Below, one piece after another: positions 52,723 to 61,813 of a stretch of DNA of 64,000 bases (position 1 is its first letter; every line of letters starts with the position of its first letter). The stretch comes from Clostridium gelidum (lineage in GTDB: Bacteria; Bacillota; Clostridia; Clostridiales; Clostridiaceae): the NCBI RefSeq assembly GCF_019977655.1, contig NZ_AP024849.1:4373001-4437000 (forward strand). The letters run 5' to 3'. The notes beneath the pieces are model-generated. The model worked only from the letters and a program-made list of their open reading frames with translations, did not search any database and was not told where the DNA came from. Both the position numbers and the translations under genes were made by a program.

Positions 52723-53682
52723 ATGGATATACATTTAACTGACGTGAAAACAAATCGCTTTATAGGGCAATATGGTACTGAAAAGCTTGGCAAATTGAAA
52801 AGTGTTATGATTCACACTCCTAAAACGTCCCTTAATATAATAAACAAAAATAACTATAAATATTATCTATTTAATAAATCACCTAATTATCACAAGTTCA
52901 TAAATGAACATATAAGATACTCACAGTTTTTAAAATCTCTTGGAATAGAGGTTTTAGAGCTTAGTAGTCTTGTAAGTGAAAATATAGATTTAATGAATAA
53001 ACACCCTAATCTAACATACCTACACGATGTTGGAGTTGTTAATACAAATGGAGCTATTTTATCTAAGATGTGCCCTGGAGGAAGAGAACATGAAGATATT
53101 GTTCTTAAGGAGGCTCTAACAAATCTTGGAATTCCTATATTCCACGAATTTAATACAGGTGATAATTTTGAAGGATGCTTAATGTTATCTCCAGACACTC
53201 TTTTAATAGCAAACACCGAAAGGCATACTGAAGCTTCTATTATGAAAGGTATTCCAAAGTTTTTAGAGATTTTCAAGAAAGTAATTTATGTAAAAATTCC
53301 TAAGCTCAGGAGGTATATGCATCCCGATATGATTTATAATCGTATTAGCGACACCTTAGCTCTAGCGTACATTCCTGCATTTCTAAAAACTTTTCTCATT
53401 ACAAAAGATGCCAAAATTCAGATAGATTTTAAAACCTACATGGCTAATAATGGAGTAGAAATAATCAACATTACAAATCGTGAACAATTATATTGGGGAA
53501 CCTCCTTCATTCCTCTTGAACCTAATGTAATTATTCATTATGACTTTTCATTAACCACAAAAACTCAGAAAATGCTTCATGATCGCAGTGTGAAAATTAT
53601 AAAGTTTCATCCAGATGATGCCCTCCTTGCCGGTGGTGGAAGTCTTAGATGTCTTACTCTAAGACTTTATAGAGGGAACTGA
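52723..53682 (+). CDS. Arginine-deiminase/amidinotransferase-fold protein
   Basis: 319 residues, ATG behind GATGAGG. The fold markers are in order: NLTYLHDVGVVN (FTRD equivalent), GDNFEGCLMLSPDTLLIANT, RHTEAS, MHPDMIYNRISDTLAL (equivalent of MHLD), and AGGGSLRCLTLRLYR with the catalytic Cys. In ADI the second motif is EGGD, but here it reads EGC, so one substrate-binding Asp is missing. It may act on another guanidine compound or be altered. No arc genes adjoin. Confidence 0.78.
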   Translation: MDIHLTDVKTNRFIGQYGTEKLGKLKSVMIHTPKTSLNIINKNNYKYYLFNKSPNYHKFINEHIRYSQFLKSLGIEVLELSSLVSENIDLMNKHPNLTYLHDVGVVNTNGAILSKMCPGGREHEDIVLKEALTNLGIPIFHEFNTGDNFEGCLMLSPDTLLIANTERHTEASIMKGIPKFLEIFKKVIYVKIPKLRRYMHPDMIYNRISDTLALAYIPAFLKTFLITKDAKIQIDFKTYMANNGVEIINITNREQLYWGTSFIPLEPNVIIHYDFSLTTKTQKMLHDRSVKIIKFHPDDALLAGGGSLRCLTLRLYRGN

Positions 53683-53832
53683 ATTAACTAACATTTTATA
53701 TACTTCCTAGTTTATGAATAATGGGACTTTGTATTCTGTTTATGATAGTTCATCGTATCAATAGCAATTAATAACACTTATAACTTACCCTACAAATTGT
53801 AATTTGTTTCTTAACTATACTATTACGAATAA

Positions 53833-53877
53833 AAAAATATCACTAATTCAAATTTCTTTTGAATTAGTGATATTTTT
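53833..53877. terminator. Strong bidirectional terminator
   Basis: AAAAATATCACTAATTCAAA pairs almost perfectly with the TTTTGAATTAGTGATATTTT side. It is shared by the deiminase-like gene (+) and the DUF3885 pseudogene (-). Confidence 0.85.
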
Positions 53878-53887
53878 AAATAAGTTA

Positions 53888-54528
53888 TTAATTATTTCTA
53901 AATACTTTATTTATATGTTCTCTATCATAATCTAGTATCCATTCATTATAATTCTTATAAAGTGGATAAATTGTTTCTCTCTTTTCAGAGACAATATCTA
54001 ATCCTCTATCATCATAATAATGGAATAATACATTCAAATTCGTATCAAATAGAAATATGGCTGATACAAGTGCTGAAAATCCACCTAGATCAGCTTTACT
54101 TATCTCTTCTAAAAGTTTATTTATATTTATAACATTTGTTCTCAAATCCCAATAATAAGATATCTTTTCTATTTGCTCATCACTATCCTCATCTAAATAA
54201 ACCATATCGGAATATTTCTCCTGAGGTAAAGGTAATTCTGTTATTTCCATAAAATTCTGAAGAAAATCTCTACCATACTCATTATACTCATTCGGATACA
54301 TTGTCCAAAGAAGAGTATCAAATTTACAGGGCAAACTCTGATATATAGTTAAAACCTTTTTATGAGTTTCTTGTAGATATTTAGGATTTAACTCGTCATT
54401 ACAATATACTTCACCCCAAGACTCACTTATTTCAAATCTTATTCCTACAGGACTGTTATAAAAAATAGGATTTTCAAGTCTTTCATTCCTATTTTTTCAA
54501 CGGATAAATAAATACGTTCTTTCAGCAA
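53888..54528 (-). pseudogene. DUF3885-like gene with a frameshift
   Basis: A start at TTG behind AGGAG gives LLKERIYLSVEKIGMKDLK, then the frame must change to continue NPIFYNSPVGIRFEISESWG, YLQETHKKVLTIYQSLPCKF and on to ILDYDREHINKVFRNN stop. FYNSPVGIRFEI is typical of DUF3885 proteins. The length from start to stop is not a multiple of three. The shift lies near 54465-54490 in an A-rich stretch. The downstream part could still be made from an internal start at 54334, but without the conserved N-terminus. Confidence 0.65.
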
Positions 54529-54689
54529 ATTTTCACACTCCTGACTAGAAAATATAAATAATTTATATTCTAAATTTCTTAATATTGTACAATTTATCTT
54601 TTTATAAATTATAACATATCTTGTAAATACCATACTATTCAATTTTATAAGCTATAGATGCACATATACATAGAATTACGCAGTAAAAA

Positions 54690-54722
54690 AACCGCAGATT
54701 CAATCTCTTGAATAATGCGATT
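54690..54722 (-). terminator. Terminator of the DUF7674-like gene
   Basis: On the minus strand the CGCATTATTCAA arm pairs with TTGAATCTGCG and is followed by GTTTTTT. Confidence 0.65.
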
Positions 54723-54790
54723 TTACAATGCGTTATATGTTTTGATTAATATGCAAAGCTCTTATAAGTCAAAAATTTCTACAAACTAAC

Positions 54791-56248
54791 CTAAGGATTC
54801 CAATATTTTATCAAAGCTATCCAATATTTCTTTGTATCTGGCTTTAGATATTTCTCCATTATTTTTAACTCGTATCCATTACTTAATAAACCATTTTGAA
54901 AATCTTCAAGCAAACCTACAACAATTGCATCGCTAACAAAAGAATCTCCTTCCTGAATCAAACGCTCTATTTCATCGAAAATATCATTAAAATCTCCAAA
55001 ACTATTATTTATTGTCAATTCTGTTAGATGCCTTGCAAATACGTACAAGTCTCTATACAGAATTGTCTCACAGTCTCTATCAAAATTATCTTCTAAATGT
55101 TCTTTCCATTTGCCCTCAAATGATGGACATAGATTAATTAAAAGTTCCATTACATTTTCCCTTTGCACCATTAGCTTTCCTAAAACTTTTTCTATATCAT
55201 GGGTTATTTTCTTTGTTTCTTTCCCCATATACTTTTGAGATTTTGACAGTATTGTCATATCATATCCCAAATATCTTAATACATCTTGAACTTCATTATA
55301 ATAAGAAGTAGCTATTTTTTCTAAAAAATTAAAAATTCTGCTTATTAATTCTCTATCTTCGTCAATCTTAATCAAATTAACTAAATATGGATTTAAAACA
55401 TCTTCAAAAATAATATGTCGTTGTGGTTCTTCACTATGATACATTTCTAACTTCTTATAATAAAAGGGTTTTATTTCTGGAATTTCTTTTAATAATTTTA
55501 TTTCCACTGTATTGTTATTTATAAATTGAGATTTATCATTCATTTCCTTTGTATATTCCCCCATATATTTTGGGGATTTTGTTAGTATTGTTTTATCCTT
55601 TGCTAATTCATCTAATACCGTTAATTCTAATACGTTTTTAAGTATATAATCGTGACTCGTAGCCATTCTTTCTAAAAAATTAAAAATTCTGCTTATTAAT
55701 TCCTTATTTTCGTTAATCTCAAGCAAATTAATCAAATATGGATTTAAAACATCTTTAAAAATGCTATATTTTTCTGTTTCTTCACCATAATTCTGTTCTA
55801 ACTTCTTGTCACAAAAAGGTTTTATTTCTGGAATTTCTTTTATTAATTCTTTGTATGCTGTATTGTAATTGAAAAATACAGCTTCATCGCATACACTCTT
55901 TGTTTCTTTACCCATATATTCCTTGGATTTTGCTAATATTGTGTCATCTTTTGACAGTCTTTCTAATACCGTAAATTCTAATAATGAATTTTGAACTAAA
56001 AACTCGTCATTAGTAGCCATTTTTTCTAAAAAATTAAAAATTCGGATTATTAATTCTCTATCTTCGTTAATCTTTAGCAAATTAACCAAATATGGATTTA
56101 AAACATCTTCAAAAATAATATGTGGTCCTGGTTCTTCTCCATGCCACTGCTTTAATACCATATCATAAAAAGGTTTTACCTCTGGAATTTCTTTTATTAA
56201 CTCTTCGACTACTGTATCGAAATCAGTATTCAAAGGTAAATTTTCCAT
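54791..56248 (-). CDS. Triplicated-domain protein (DUF7674-like), immunity-type
   Basis: 485 residues. Three tandem units of about 115 residues begin at roughly 12, 128 and 242; each has L(I/L)KEIPE(V/I)KPF, then IFEDVLNPYLVNLLKINEDR, ELI.RIFNFLEKMAT and ILAKSKEYMGKETK. A different helical domain follows from residue 355 (GKLMVQRENVMELLINLCPS to the end). Soluble, helix-rich, no signal peptide. I believe the repeats correspond to the DUF7674 family, seen among polymorphic-toxin immunity-like genes; no toxin gene is adjacent. Confidence 0.62.
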   Translation of the reverse strand: MENLPLNTDFDTVVEELIKEIPEVKPFYDMVLKQWHGEEPGPHIIFEDVLNPYLVNLLKINEDRELIIRIFNFLEKMATNDEFLVQNSLLEFTVLERLSKDDTILAKSKEYMGKETKSVCDEAVFFNYNTAYKELIKEIPEIKPFCDKKLEQNYGEETEKYSIFKDVLNPYLINLLEINENKELISRIFNFLERMATSHDYILKNVLELTVLDELAKDKTILTKSPKYMGEYTKEMNDKSQFINNNTVEIKLLKEIPEIKPFYYKKLEMYHSEEPQRHIIFEDVLNPYLVNLIKIDEDRELISRIFNFLEKIATSYYNEVQDVLRYLGYDMTILSKSQKYMGKETKKITHDIEKVLGKLMVQRENVMELLINLCPSFEGKWKEHLEDNFDRDCETILYRDLYVFARHLTELTINNSFGDFNDIFDEIERLIQEGDSFVSDAIVVGLLEDFQNGLLSNGYELKIMEKYLKPDTKKYWIALIKYWNP

Positions 56249-56362
56249 TCTACCACCTCACAATCGAACCAAATTCAAATTTCAACTCCTGTTTGTCAGA
56301 TTACCAAACTGAAATTTATACATTTTGGTCTATCTTCAAACTGAACACAATAAAAATTTAAT

Positions 56363-56710
56363 CTAATCGAAAAACTTCCCCTTATAAAAATTCTCATTTT
56401 CAAGTTTATTTGCCGTCATCCTAAACATAACACAGCCATCTGGACATACAACATCCTTGCTGTATTTGCCATCACCACCAATATTCTTTAAATCTCCACC
56501 ACTTCTGACAGCCTCCATGATTGGGAACATAATCATCATTACTTTGGAGCAAATACCCTGTCCATCGTTATTTACAGGACAGCCATAGGTGCAGGTATAC
56601 TTATCTCCAACCTCCTCGCCGTTTCGGCAATACCGCTCTGTGTGGTCACTTCGAAGAAACCCTGTTACCTCAATTTCCCATTCATACTCTTCATCATACC
56701 ATTTTTTCAT
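56363..56710 (-). CDS. TIGR04076-type Cys-rich protein
   Basis: 115 residues, start ATGAAA behind GGAGGAT. WEIEVTGFLRSDHTERYCRN then YTCTYGCPVNNDGQGICSKV and CPDGCVMFRMTAN carry six conserved Cys. It resembles the TIGR04076 family of small anaerobe proteins, function unknown. It may bind a metal or form disulfides. Confidence 0.7.
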   Translation of the reverse strand: MKKWYDEEYEWEIEVTGFLRSDHTERYCRNGEEVGDKYTCTYGCPVNNDGQGICSKVMMIMFPIMEAVRSGGDLKNIGGDGKYSKDVVCPDGCVMFRMTANKLENENFYKGKFFD

Positions 56711-56887
56711 AATTATCCTCCAAATTCTAACTTATCTGTTTATTATGAGTTAATTATACCATACTTTCCAATATCGCATTATTTAACTAAATAGTGTGAT
56801 TCTAATTTACTATTAAAATTTCATAATCAATGAAAACACTACAAATTGGAGTTTCTACATTCCTTATCTTTTTATAATTAAGCTTAT

Positions 56888-57327
56888 TCATAAAATAATT
56901 TCATAATCAATGTGCTCACCCGAAAAAGCTGTATCATCTTTATTTTCCCTTCTTTGGCGAAGTTTAAAGCCTATACTTTCATAATTATGTTGTGCTGAAA
57001 TTAATTTGCCATTTGTGCTTACAACAATTTTTTTAACACCATCATACTGAAAGATTTTACGAACAGCTTCCTCAAGTTATATTTCCCCATAACCATTACC
57101 CTTGTATCTGGTTACAATGCAGTTATGTCCAATGGGCTCACCATCCAAAGTTGTAATAAAACCATATTTATCTGCAATTTCCAAATTATCAAAGAAAAAG
57201 TTATCAAATTCTATCCAATTGGGTTCAAAACATTTTTGCCATCTATTATCAAAGGAATATCCATCCACCAATAATCGGTACAATATTCCTCTATAAAAGT
57301 CGCTTTTTTTTTAAATTCGAGACTCAC
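56888..57327 (-). pseudogene. GNAT acetyltransferase pseudogene (frameshift plus stop)
   Basis: A GTG behind AAGGGGGG opens VSLEFKKK; an A9 run then shifts the frame, after which SDFYRGILYRLLVDGYSFDN and WIEFDNFFFDNLEIADKYGF run to GNGYGEI, a TAA at 57077, then LEEAVRKIFQYDGVKKIVVS to the end. GHNCIVTRYKGNGYGE is the acetyl-CoA loop. Both lesions leave the remaining sequence readable, so decay is recent. Confidence 0.8.
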
Positions 57328-57370
57328 CTATTGTTCCCCCCTTGTATAAAATTACAATTTATCTTTTAAT

Positions 57371-57466
57371 TCAACATATTTTCAAAATACCATACTTATC
57401 ACTTCTCATATAATTTTCTTTTTCTATGCCTTCTTTTCTAGTTCCAGATAATTTAAACACATTCTC
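57371..57466 (-). pseudogene. Possible GNAT C-terminal relic
   Basis: Open frame ENVFKLSGTRKEGIEKENYM then RSDKYGILKIC stop. The pattern (VF.LSG..KEGI....) is like the C-terminal strand of RimJ/RimL-type acetyltransferases. No start or upstream part remains. Confidence 0.35.
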
Positions 57467-57605
57467 TATATGATATGATCACCATCATATTATGGATAGT
57501 TATAATATTTTCTATAATTTCACAAAATTACTACTAGAAAAGCTAACTAAATTGATTTAATAATTTAGCTTTGATATAATATTATAAAAAACAAGGAGGA
57601 TACAA

Positions 57606-57956
57606 ATGTTTGAAAAAGATAGCTATGAAGAAGATGTAAGGTTATTTGAAAAAGTAATTTCTACACAAGCAGACGAATTATTATCTAATGAAGACTTAGC
57701 TGTTGCTTATATTGGTCGTGCAACATGCCCATTCTGCCGTAAATTTGCTAAAAAATTAAGTGGCTTGACTAATAAAATTAACATAACTATTTACTATGTG
57801 GATAGTGATAATTTTTCAGATAATTCAATTAACTCATTTAGGGAAAAATATAATATTGTAACTGTACCAGGATTTATTGTTAGTAAAAATAGAGAAATAG
57901 AGGTTCGTTGCGATTCTTCAATTACAGAAGACGAAATATTAGATCTGTTAAAATAA
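57606..57956 (+). CDS. Thioredoxin-like protein (CPFC)
   Basis: 116 residues, ATG behind AAGGAGG. VAYIGRATCPFCRKFAKKLS is the redox-active CxxC, and IVTVPGFIVSKN carries the cis-Pro. The N-terminal helix and short length suit the bacteriocin-accessory/PedC-like thioredoxin group. It should form or reduce disulfides in the cytoplasm; the partner is unknown. Confidence 0.88.
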   Translation: MFEKDSYEEDVRLFEKVISTQADELLSNEDLAVAYIGRATCPFCRKFAKKLSGLTNKINITIYYVDSDNFSDNSINSFREKYNIVTVPGFIVSKNREIEVRCDSSITEDEILDLLK

Positions 57957-58540
57957 ATAATCAACTAATTTAATTACTATAAACTAAAGATATGTTAATT
58001 ATAATAATACAAAAAGTGTGATAGTACTTTTCTATGGTAATCGTAAAAATTTTAGCACCTTTAATATTTTTTTAAAGGCAGCAGTAAAATATCCTAGTAA
58101 GGCATGAATAAGCTTTACTAGGATATTTTATAATACGTCTAATGTCTTAATTTCGTATTATTAGCCTAATTGGTATAATTATAAACTGTAAAACTATATG
58201 TATTTATTTTATATAACAGCCTCGCAACATCTTGATACCTTCGTGTATCTATTTTCTAAAAAATCCAAATCACTGACTTCCCATTTTAGACATTATGAGC
58301 ATCTCTACAATACTACTTTCTTACTTTTCTTCAGAAGATAAAAATTGTAGCCCCTCTATTTCTTCACAAATATCCTCCGTTCATTATACTACAATTTTTA
58401 CAAATTCCTCTTTATTTTTCCTTTAATCCCCTCATTCTTTTCACTAATTTTTTTATTTATTTCTACAGTCCTTTCACTAAAATTAAAAAATCCTCACCAG
58501 CACTCATATTAAGTATTGGAGAGGATATAATTAATTTTTC
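57957..58540. other. Gap between thioredoxin-like and HD-domain genes
   Basis: Contains the terminator at 58085-58130 and, at 58300-58450, a segment duplicated at 49826-49910 (minus-strand remnant EDICEEIEGLQFLSSEEK, cognate to the start of the truncated HAD gene). No gene. Confidence 0.5.
58085..58130 (+). terminator. Terminator after thioredoxin-like gene
   Basis: TAAAATATCCTAGTAA pairs perfectly with TTACTAGGATATTTTA around a 13-base loop (16 bp), then TAAT. Confidence 0.7.
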
Positions 58541-59032
58541 TTATAAATACAAATTGGTTAAAAATTCAGTTCCTGCTTTTGTTTTAAAATATTTATTATT
58601 AATACTTTCTATTTGAGGAATTTTAATTTCATCTTCATAAATATTAACTAAGAAATCTGCTTCTATTAATATTTGATAATCAATTCCATCAATTTCACTA
58701 TATGTATGATGATGCCCAATTAAATGACATACTCTTTCTATAAATTTTTCATCAAACTCAAATTTTAAAAGCATTTCTCTTGCAACTGGTGGTCCTTCAA
58801 TCTCTTGATAATTTCCTGTTGATGAATTATATTTTTCTTCACTAATTTTTATTCCTATATCATGCATTATAGCTGCTACTTCTAAAACATCTTGAGTCTC
58901 TTCATTTAGTTTTTCTAGCTCACCTATTGATTTAGCAAAAGAAAATACCTTTAAAAAGTGATTTACTCTTCTTGGATCTTTTGCATAATATCTTATCATT
59001 TCATTTATTATAGTACTTGTCTTTTCTTTCAT
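58541..59032 (-). CDS. HD-domain protein
   Basis: 163 residues. RRVNHFLKVFSFAKSIGELE and then VAAIMHDIGIKISEEKYNS (HD), ARE...HLIGHHHTYSEIDGIDY and LIEADFLVNIYED supply the metal-binding His and Asp set of a phosphohydrolase. Likely a nucleotide or small-phosphate hydrolase. Its 3' end recurs as a relic at 49951-50020. Confidence 0.88.
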   Translation of the reverse strand: MKEKTSTIINEMIRYYAKDPRRVNHFLKVFSFAKSIGELEKLNEETQDVLEVAAIMHDIGIKISEEKYNSSTGNYQEIEGPPVAREMLLKFEFDEKFIERVCHLIGHHHTYSEIDGIDYQILIEADFLVNIYEDEIKIPQIESINNKYFKTKAGTEFLTNLYL

Positions 59033-59067
59033 AGTTTTATCTCAGTGTTGGATATTATATACACTTA

Positions 59068-59095
59068 GGCACATGAAAATAAATAATAAGCCCAA
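59068..59095. repeat. Isolated miniature-element end
   Basis: TTA followed by GGCACATGAAAATAAATAAT, the left-terminus sequence of the element at 9757-9915, then divergent sequence. No matching second end. Confidence 0.55.
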
Positions 59096-59183
59096 CCAAC
59101 ACCAGAGTTCACCTTCTTTCTGTTTAATTTTCCTATAATAACTATTATACTTATTCTCAATAAATTTTGTAATAGATTTTCTT

Positions 59184-59903
59184 TTATCTTTTCTTCATTT
59201 TTAAAATACTAACTCCACTAAATATTATTACAAATAAAATACATGAAATCATAAATGAAATTACACTGCATTCCAAGTTGCTTTCTGGATTGTTTGAACA
59301 CATTCCAATTGGAAATAAGGAATAAGGATAGTAAAGTCCAAGGCCTTTCGCCCTAACTGCGATTCCCATAATTCCTCCAAGTAATGAAATACCTATTGGC
59401 ACTGCAAAACTTCGTATTATCAGTGAAAGTGCAAGCTGAACTGAGGCAATAGAAATGCTTGCGCAAAATCCAAAGAAAAGCCACAAAAACATACCGCTTG
59501 GAACTGGACTTGTCAATCCTACTATTTTCCCTGAAATATAAAATAATATTCCTACAAAAACTTGTGTTAAAAATAACATTTTCATAATTGTGATAAACTT
59601 TGAAAAATATATGCTGCTAAAACTGACAGGTGCAGTTAAAACGCTATTCCAATTATTATTCATATGTTCTAATCTACAAATATAAGAGCAATACATTCCT
59701 ATCAAAGCTGGAAAGCAAAAGTAGCAAAAAAACAAAGTATGCTGTGTCCAAAGACTATACCATTCATTGTCTAATATATCTATATTGCTTACGTAATTGA
59801 CAGTTCCTAAAATAGCTGAAATGCATGGTATTATAAAAAACGCTATCCCTATATGGCATTTGTGAAGTTTTATTTGTTCAGCTTTTAATGCATTTAAAAA
59901 CAT
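59184..59903 (-). CDS. Lantibiotic-immunity-type ABC permease (LanG/CprC-like)
   Basis: 239 residues, six predicted membrane helices (IAFFIIPCISAILGTVNYVS first). The opening LNALKAEQIKLHKCHIG is typical of LanE/LanG-type ABC-2 subunits. It follows the other permease gene by two bases. With that protein and the ATPase it should form an exporter that removes antimicrobial peptides from the membrane. Specific peptide unknown. Confidence 0.86.
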   Translation of the reverse strand: MFLNALKAEQIKLHKCHIGIAFFIIPCISAILGTVNYVSNIDILDNEWYSLWTQHTLFFCYFCFPALIGMYCSYICRLEHMNNNWNSVLTAPVSFSSIYFSKFITIMKMLFLTQVFVGILFYISGKIVGLTSPVPSGMFLWLFFGFCASISIASVQLALSLIIRSFAVPIGISLLGGIMGIAVRAKGLGLYYPYSLFPIGMCSNNPESNLECSVISFMISCILFVIIFSGVSILKMKKR

Positions 59904-59905
59904 AT

Positions 59906-60655
59906 CTAAATCTCCTTTCCTACAAAAAGTTTTTTCCCGATCATATATATTAAAATAAATATTACAACTAATGCTGAAAGTTCACCAAAAGGAATATTAA
60001 TCCAATATAAATCAATTATTCGTGTATCTTTATCCCAATTCATTCTTACTGGTGATAATTCACAGTAATAACCCCATAATACAAATTTAGATATACTACC
60101 AATGTACATTGAAAATATTCCCAAAAGTGTTCCAGTAATTGCTACAACAAATGAAATCATTTGATTTATAAATAATAATGAAATGATTAGCTGTAATAAT
60201 AATAAAGTTAAGTTAACTATAAGTGTAAATAATAAATAATAAGCAAAATAACCACTTGGAAACTCTTGTGTAAAACCTTTTAAATGTCCTGCAAAAATCA
60301 TAAATCCAATTTGTAAAATAACTGTAATAACAATATATACTGTACCGCATACAAATTTTGCCGCAAATAATTGACTGCTTGGCATAATAGCTTTTAACAA
60401 TTTAAGAGTATTTCCTTTATGCTCTATATCACTTAAGCGCGACCCTATAACAGCTACCGCTATTGGCATAAAAAAGCAGTTAATTTGTGCAAACAATAAT
60501 ATTGAGTACATCCAGCCTTGTGGTAATTCATAAGGTTTCATTCTTTTTATTGAATAGGCAACTGTAATAAACTGTACTGCAATTATAGCTAATACCATAA
60601 GGCCTATTTTACGATGACGTATTTTATAAAATTCCATAGAAAGTGCTTTCATCAT
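59906..60655 (-). CDS. Lantibiotic-immunity-type ABC permease (LanE/CprB-like)
   Basis: 249 residues, six predicted membrane helices; begins MKALSMEFYKIRHRKIGLM, the common start of LanE-type subunits. AVIGSRLSDIEHKGNTLKLL and TVYIVITVILQIGFMIFAGH belong to the conserved part. Its ATG overlaps the ATPase stop by four bases (ATGA), so translation is coupled. Confidence 0.86.
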   Translation of the reverse strand: MMKALSMEFYKIRHRKIGLMVLAIIAVQFITVAYSIKRMKPYELPQGWMYSILLFAQINCFFMPIAVAVIGSRLSDIEHKGNTLKLLKAIMPSSQLFAAKFVCGTVYIVITVILQIGFMIFAGHLKGFTQEFPSGYFAYYLLFTLIVNLTLLLLQLIISLLFINQMISFVVAITGTLLGIFSMYIGSISKFVLWGYYCELSPVRMNWDKDTRIIDLYWINIPFGELSALVVIFILIYMIGKKLFVGKEI

Positions 60656-61566
60656 AAGCTCACTGCCTTTCCAGTTAACTCTAAGAAAATATCTTCTAAG
60701 CTCTTTTGACGTTCTTCTATGCGAAGCATCATAATTTTATTTTCATAAAATAATTCATTGCATTTTATAATTAAGTCATTAGAAGTTTGTGGTAATAATA
60801 AATATTCACTTTCAGCATCACAAATAATACCTTGGCTATTTAAAACACTCCTTGCCTTTGCATTATCCAAAGTTTTAATTGCAATCTTATGTTGACTTCT
60901 TTCATGAAGAGTTTCAAGATTATCTTGAAAAATCAATTCTCCATGATTTATAATTCCTACAGTATTAGCCATTTGATCAATTTCACTTAATAGATGACTT
61001 GAAACCACAACTGTCATACCATATTTTTTAGGAAGAGAACATATTAACTCTCTCATTTCTTGTATTCCCGCTGGATCAAGTCCATTGGTAGGTTCATCTA
61101 AAATAAGGAGCTTAGGAAAATCAAGTAATGCAGCTGCAAGTCCCAATCTTTGTTTCATCCCTAAGGAATATTGATTTACCTTTTTATTTTTTTGATTGTC
61201 TAATCTAACAATCTCTAATACCTTATCTATATTTTTTTTTGGCGCATTACGCAAGGTTTGAACAATTTTCAAATTTTCTATTCCTGTTAGATGTCCATAA
61301 TAACTTGGAGATTCAATAAGGCTTCCTACATTTTTCAAAATCTCTAATCTATTTTTATCATTTGATAATTTTCCAAATACCTTTATTTCCCCTTCTGTTG
61401 GTTTAGCCAACCCTAAAATCATTTTTAATGTTGTAGACTTTCCAGCTCCATTGGGACCTAAAAATCCATAAATAGTGTTGGTTGATATCTTTAAATCAAC
61501 ATCTTTTACCCTATAAACATTTCCATACTTTTTGCTTAAATTATTAGTTGTAATTATATGTTCCAA
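60652..61566 (-). CDS. Lantibiotic-immunity-type ABC ATPase (LanF/CprA-like)
   Basis: 304 residues. Walker A FLGPNGAGKSTTLKMI, signature YSLGMKQRLGLAAALL, Walker B LLILDEPTNGLDP and switch VSSHLLSEIDQM are intact, and the C-terminal 90 residues are the regulatory domain of BcrA-type ATPases. First gene of the three-gene exporter operon, divergent from a two-component system with phased repeats between them. This arrangement matches clostridial cationic-peptide resistance loci. Confidence 0.92.
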   Translation of the reverse strand: MEHIITTNNLSKKYGNVYRVKDVDLKISTNTIYGFLGPNGAGKSTTLKMILGLAKPTEGEIKVFGKLSNDKNRLEILKNVGSLIESPSYYGHLTGIENLKIVQTLRNAPKKNIDKVLEIVRLDNQKNKKVNQYSLGMKQRLGLAAALLDFPKLLILDEPTNGLDPAGIQEMRELICSLPKKYGMTVVVSSHLLSEIDQMANTVGIINHGELIFQDNLETLHERSQHKIAIKTLDNAKARSVLNSQGIICDAESEYLLLPQTSNDLIIKCNELFYENKIMMLRIEERQKSLEDIFLELTGKAVSL

Positions 61567-61677
61567 ATCTAATAACCCCTTTCATTCTTCTTAAAATATA
61601 TTAAATAAAATAACTTAACCTGCTGAAGTATTTTCTAAAATATGTCTGTCTCACTTCACTTATAAATATAAAATACT

Positions 61678-61718
61678 TACCTTACAGCTTAATGAACTCT
61701 ACCTTACATTTACCTTAA
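61678..61718. promoter_or_regulatory. Helically phased direct repeats between exporter and two-component genes
   Basis: TACCTTACA at 61678-61686 and 61700-61708 and TACCTTAA at 61711-61718; starts are 22 and 11 bp apart, two and one helical turns. On the minus strand they read TAAGGTA toward the exporter operon, with a TATAAG -10 candidate about 13 bases further. OmpR-type regulators bind such repeats. Confidence 0.6.
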
Positions 61719-61813
61719 TATTGTAAAAAGTAATTTTTTATAGCTAAATGCTAGTGTATAATTATTTACAGTTATAGATAACTAAAATTAATTACATAGA
61801 AAGGTGCTTTAAA

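Noticed and set aside
58131..58300. Short minus-strand coding-like stretch (LDFLENRYTKVSRCCEAV)
   Set aside because: It is too short, has no start, and matches no family I recognise.
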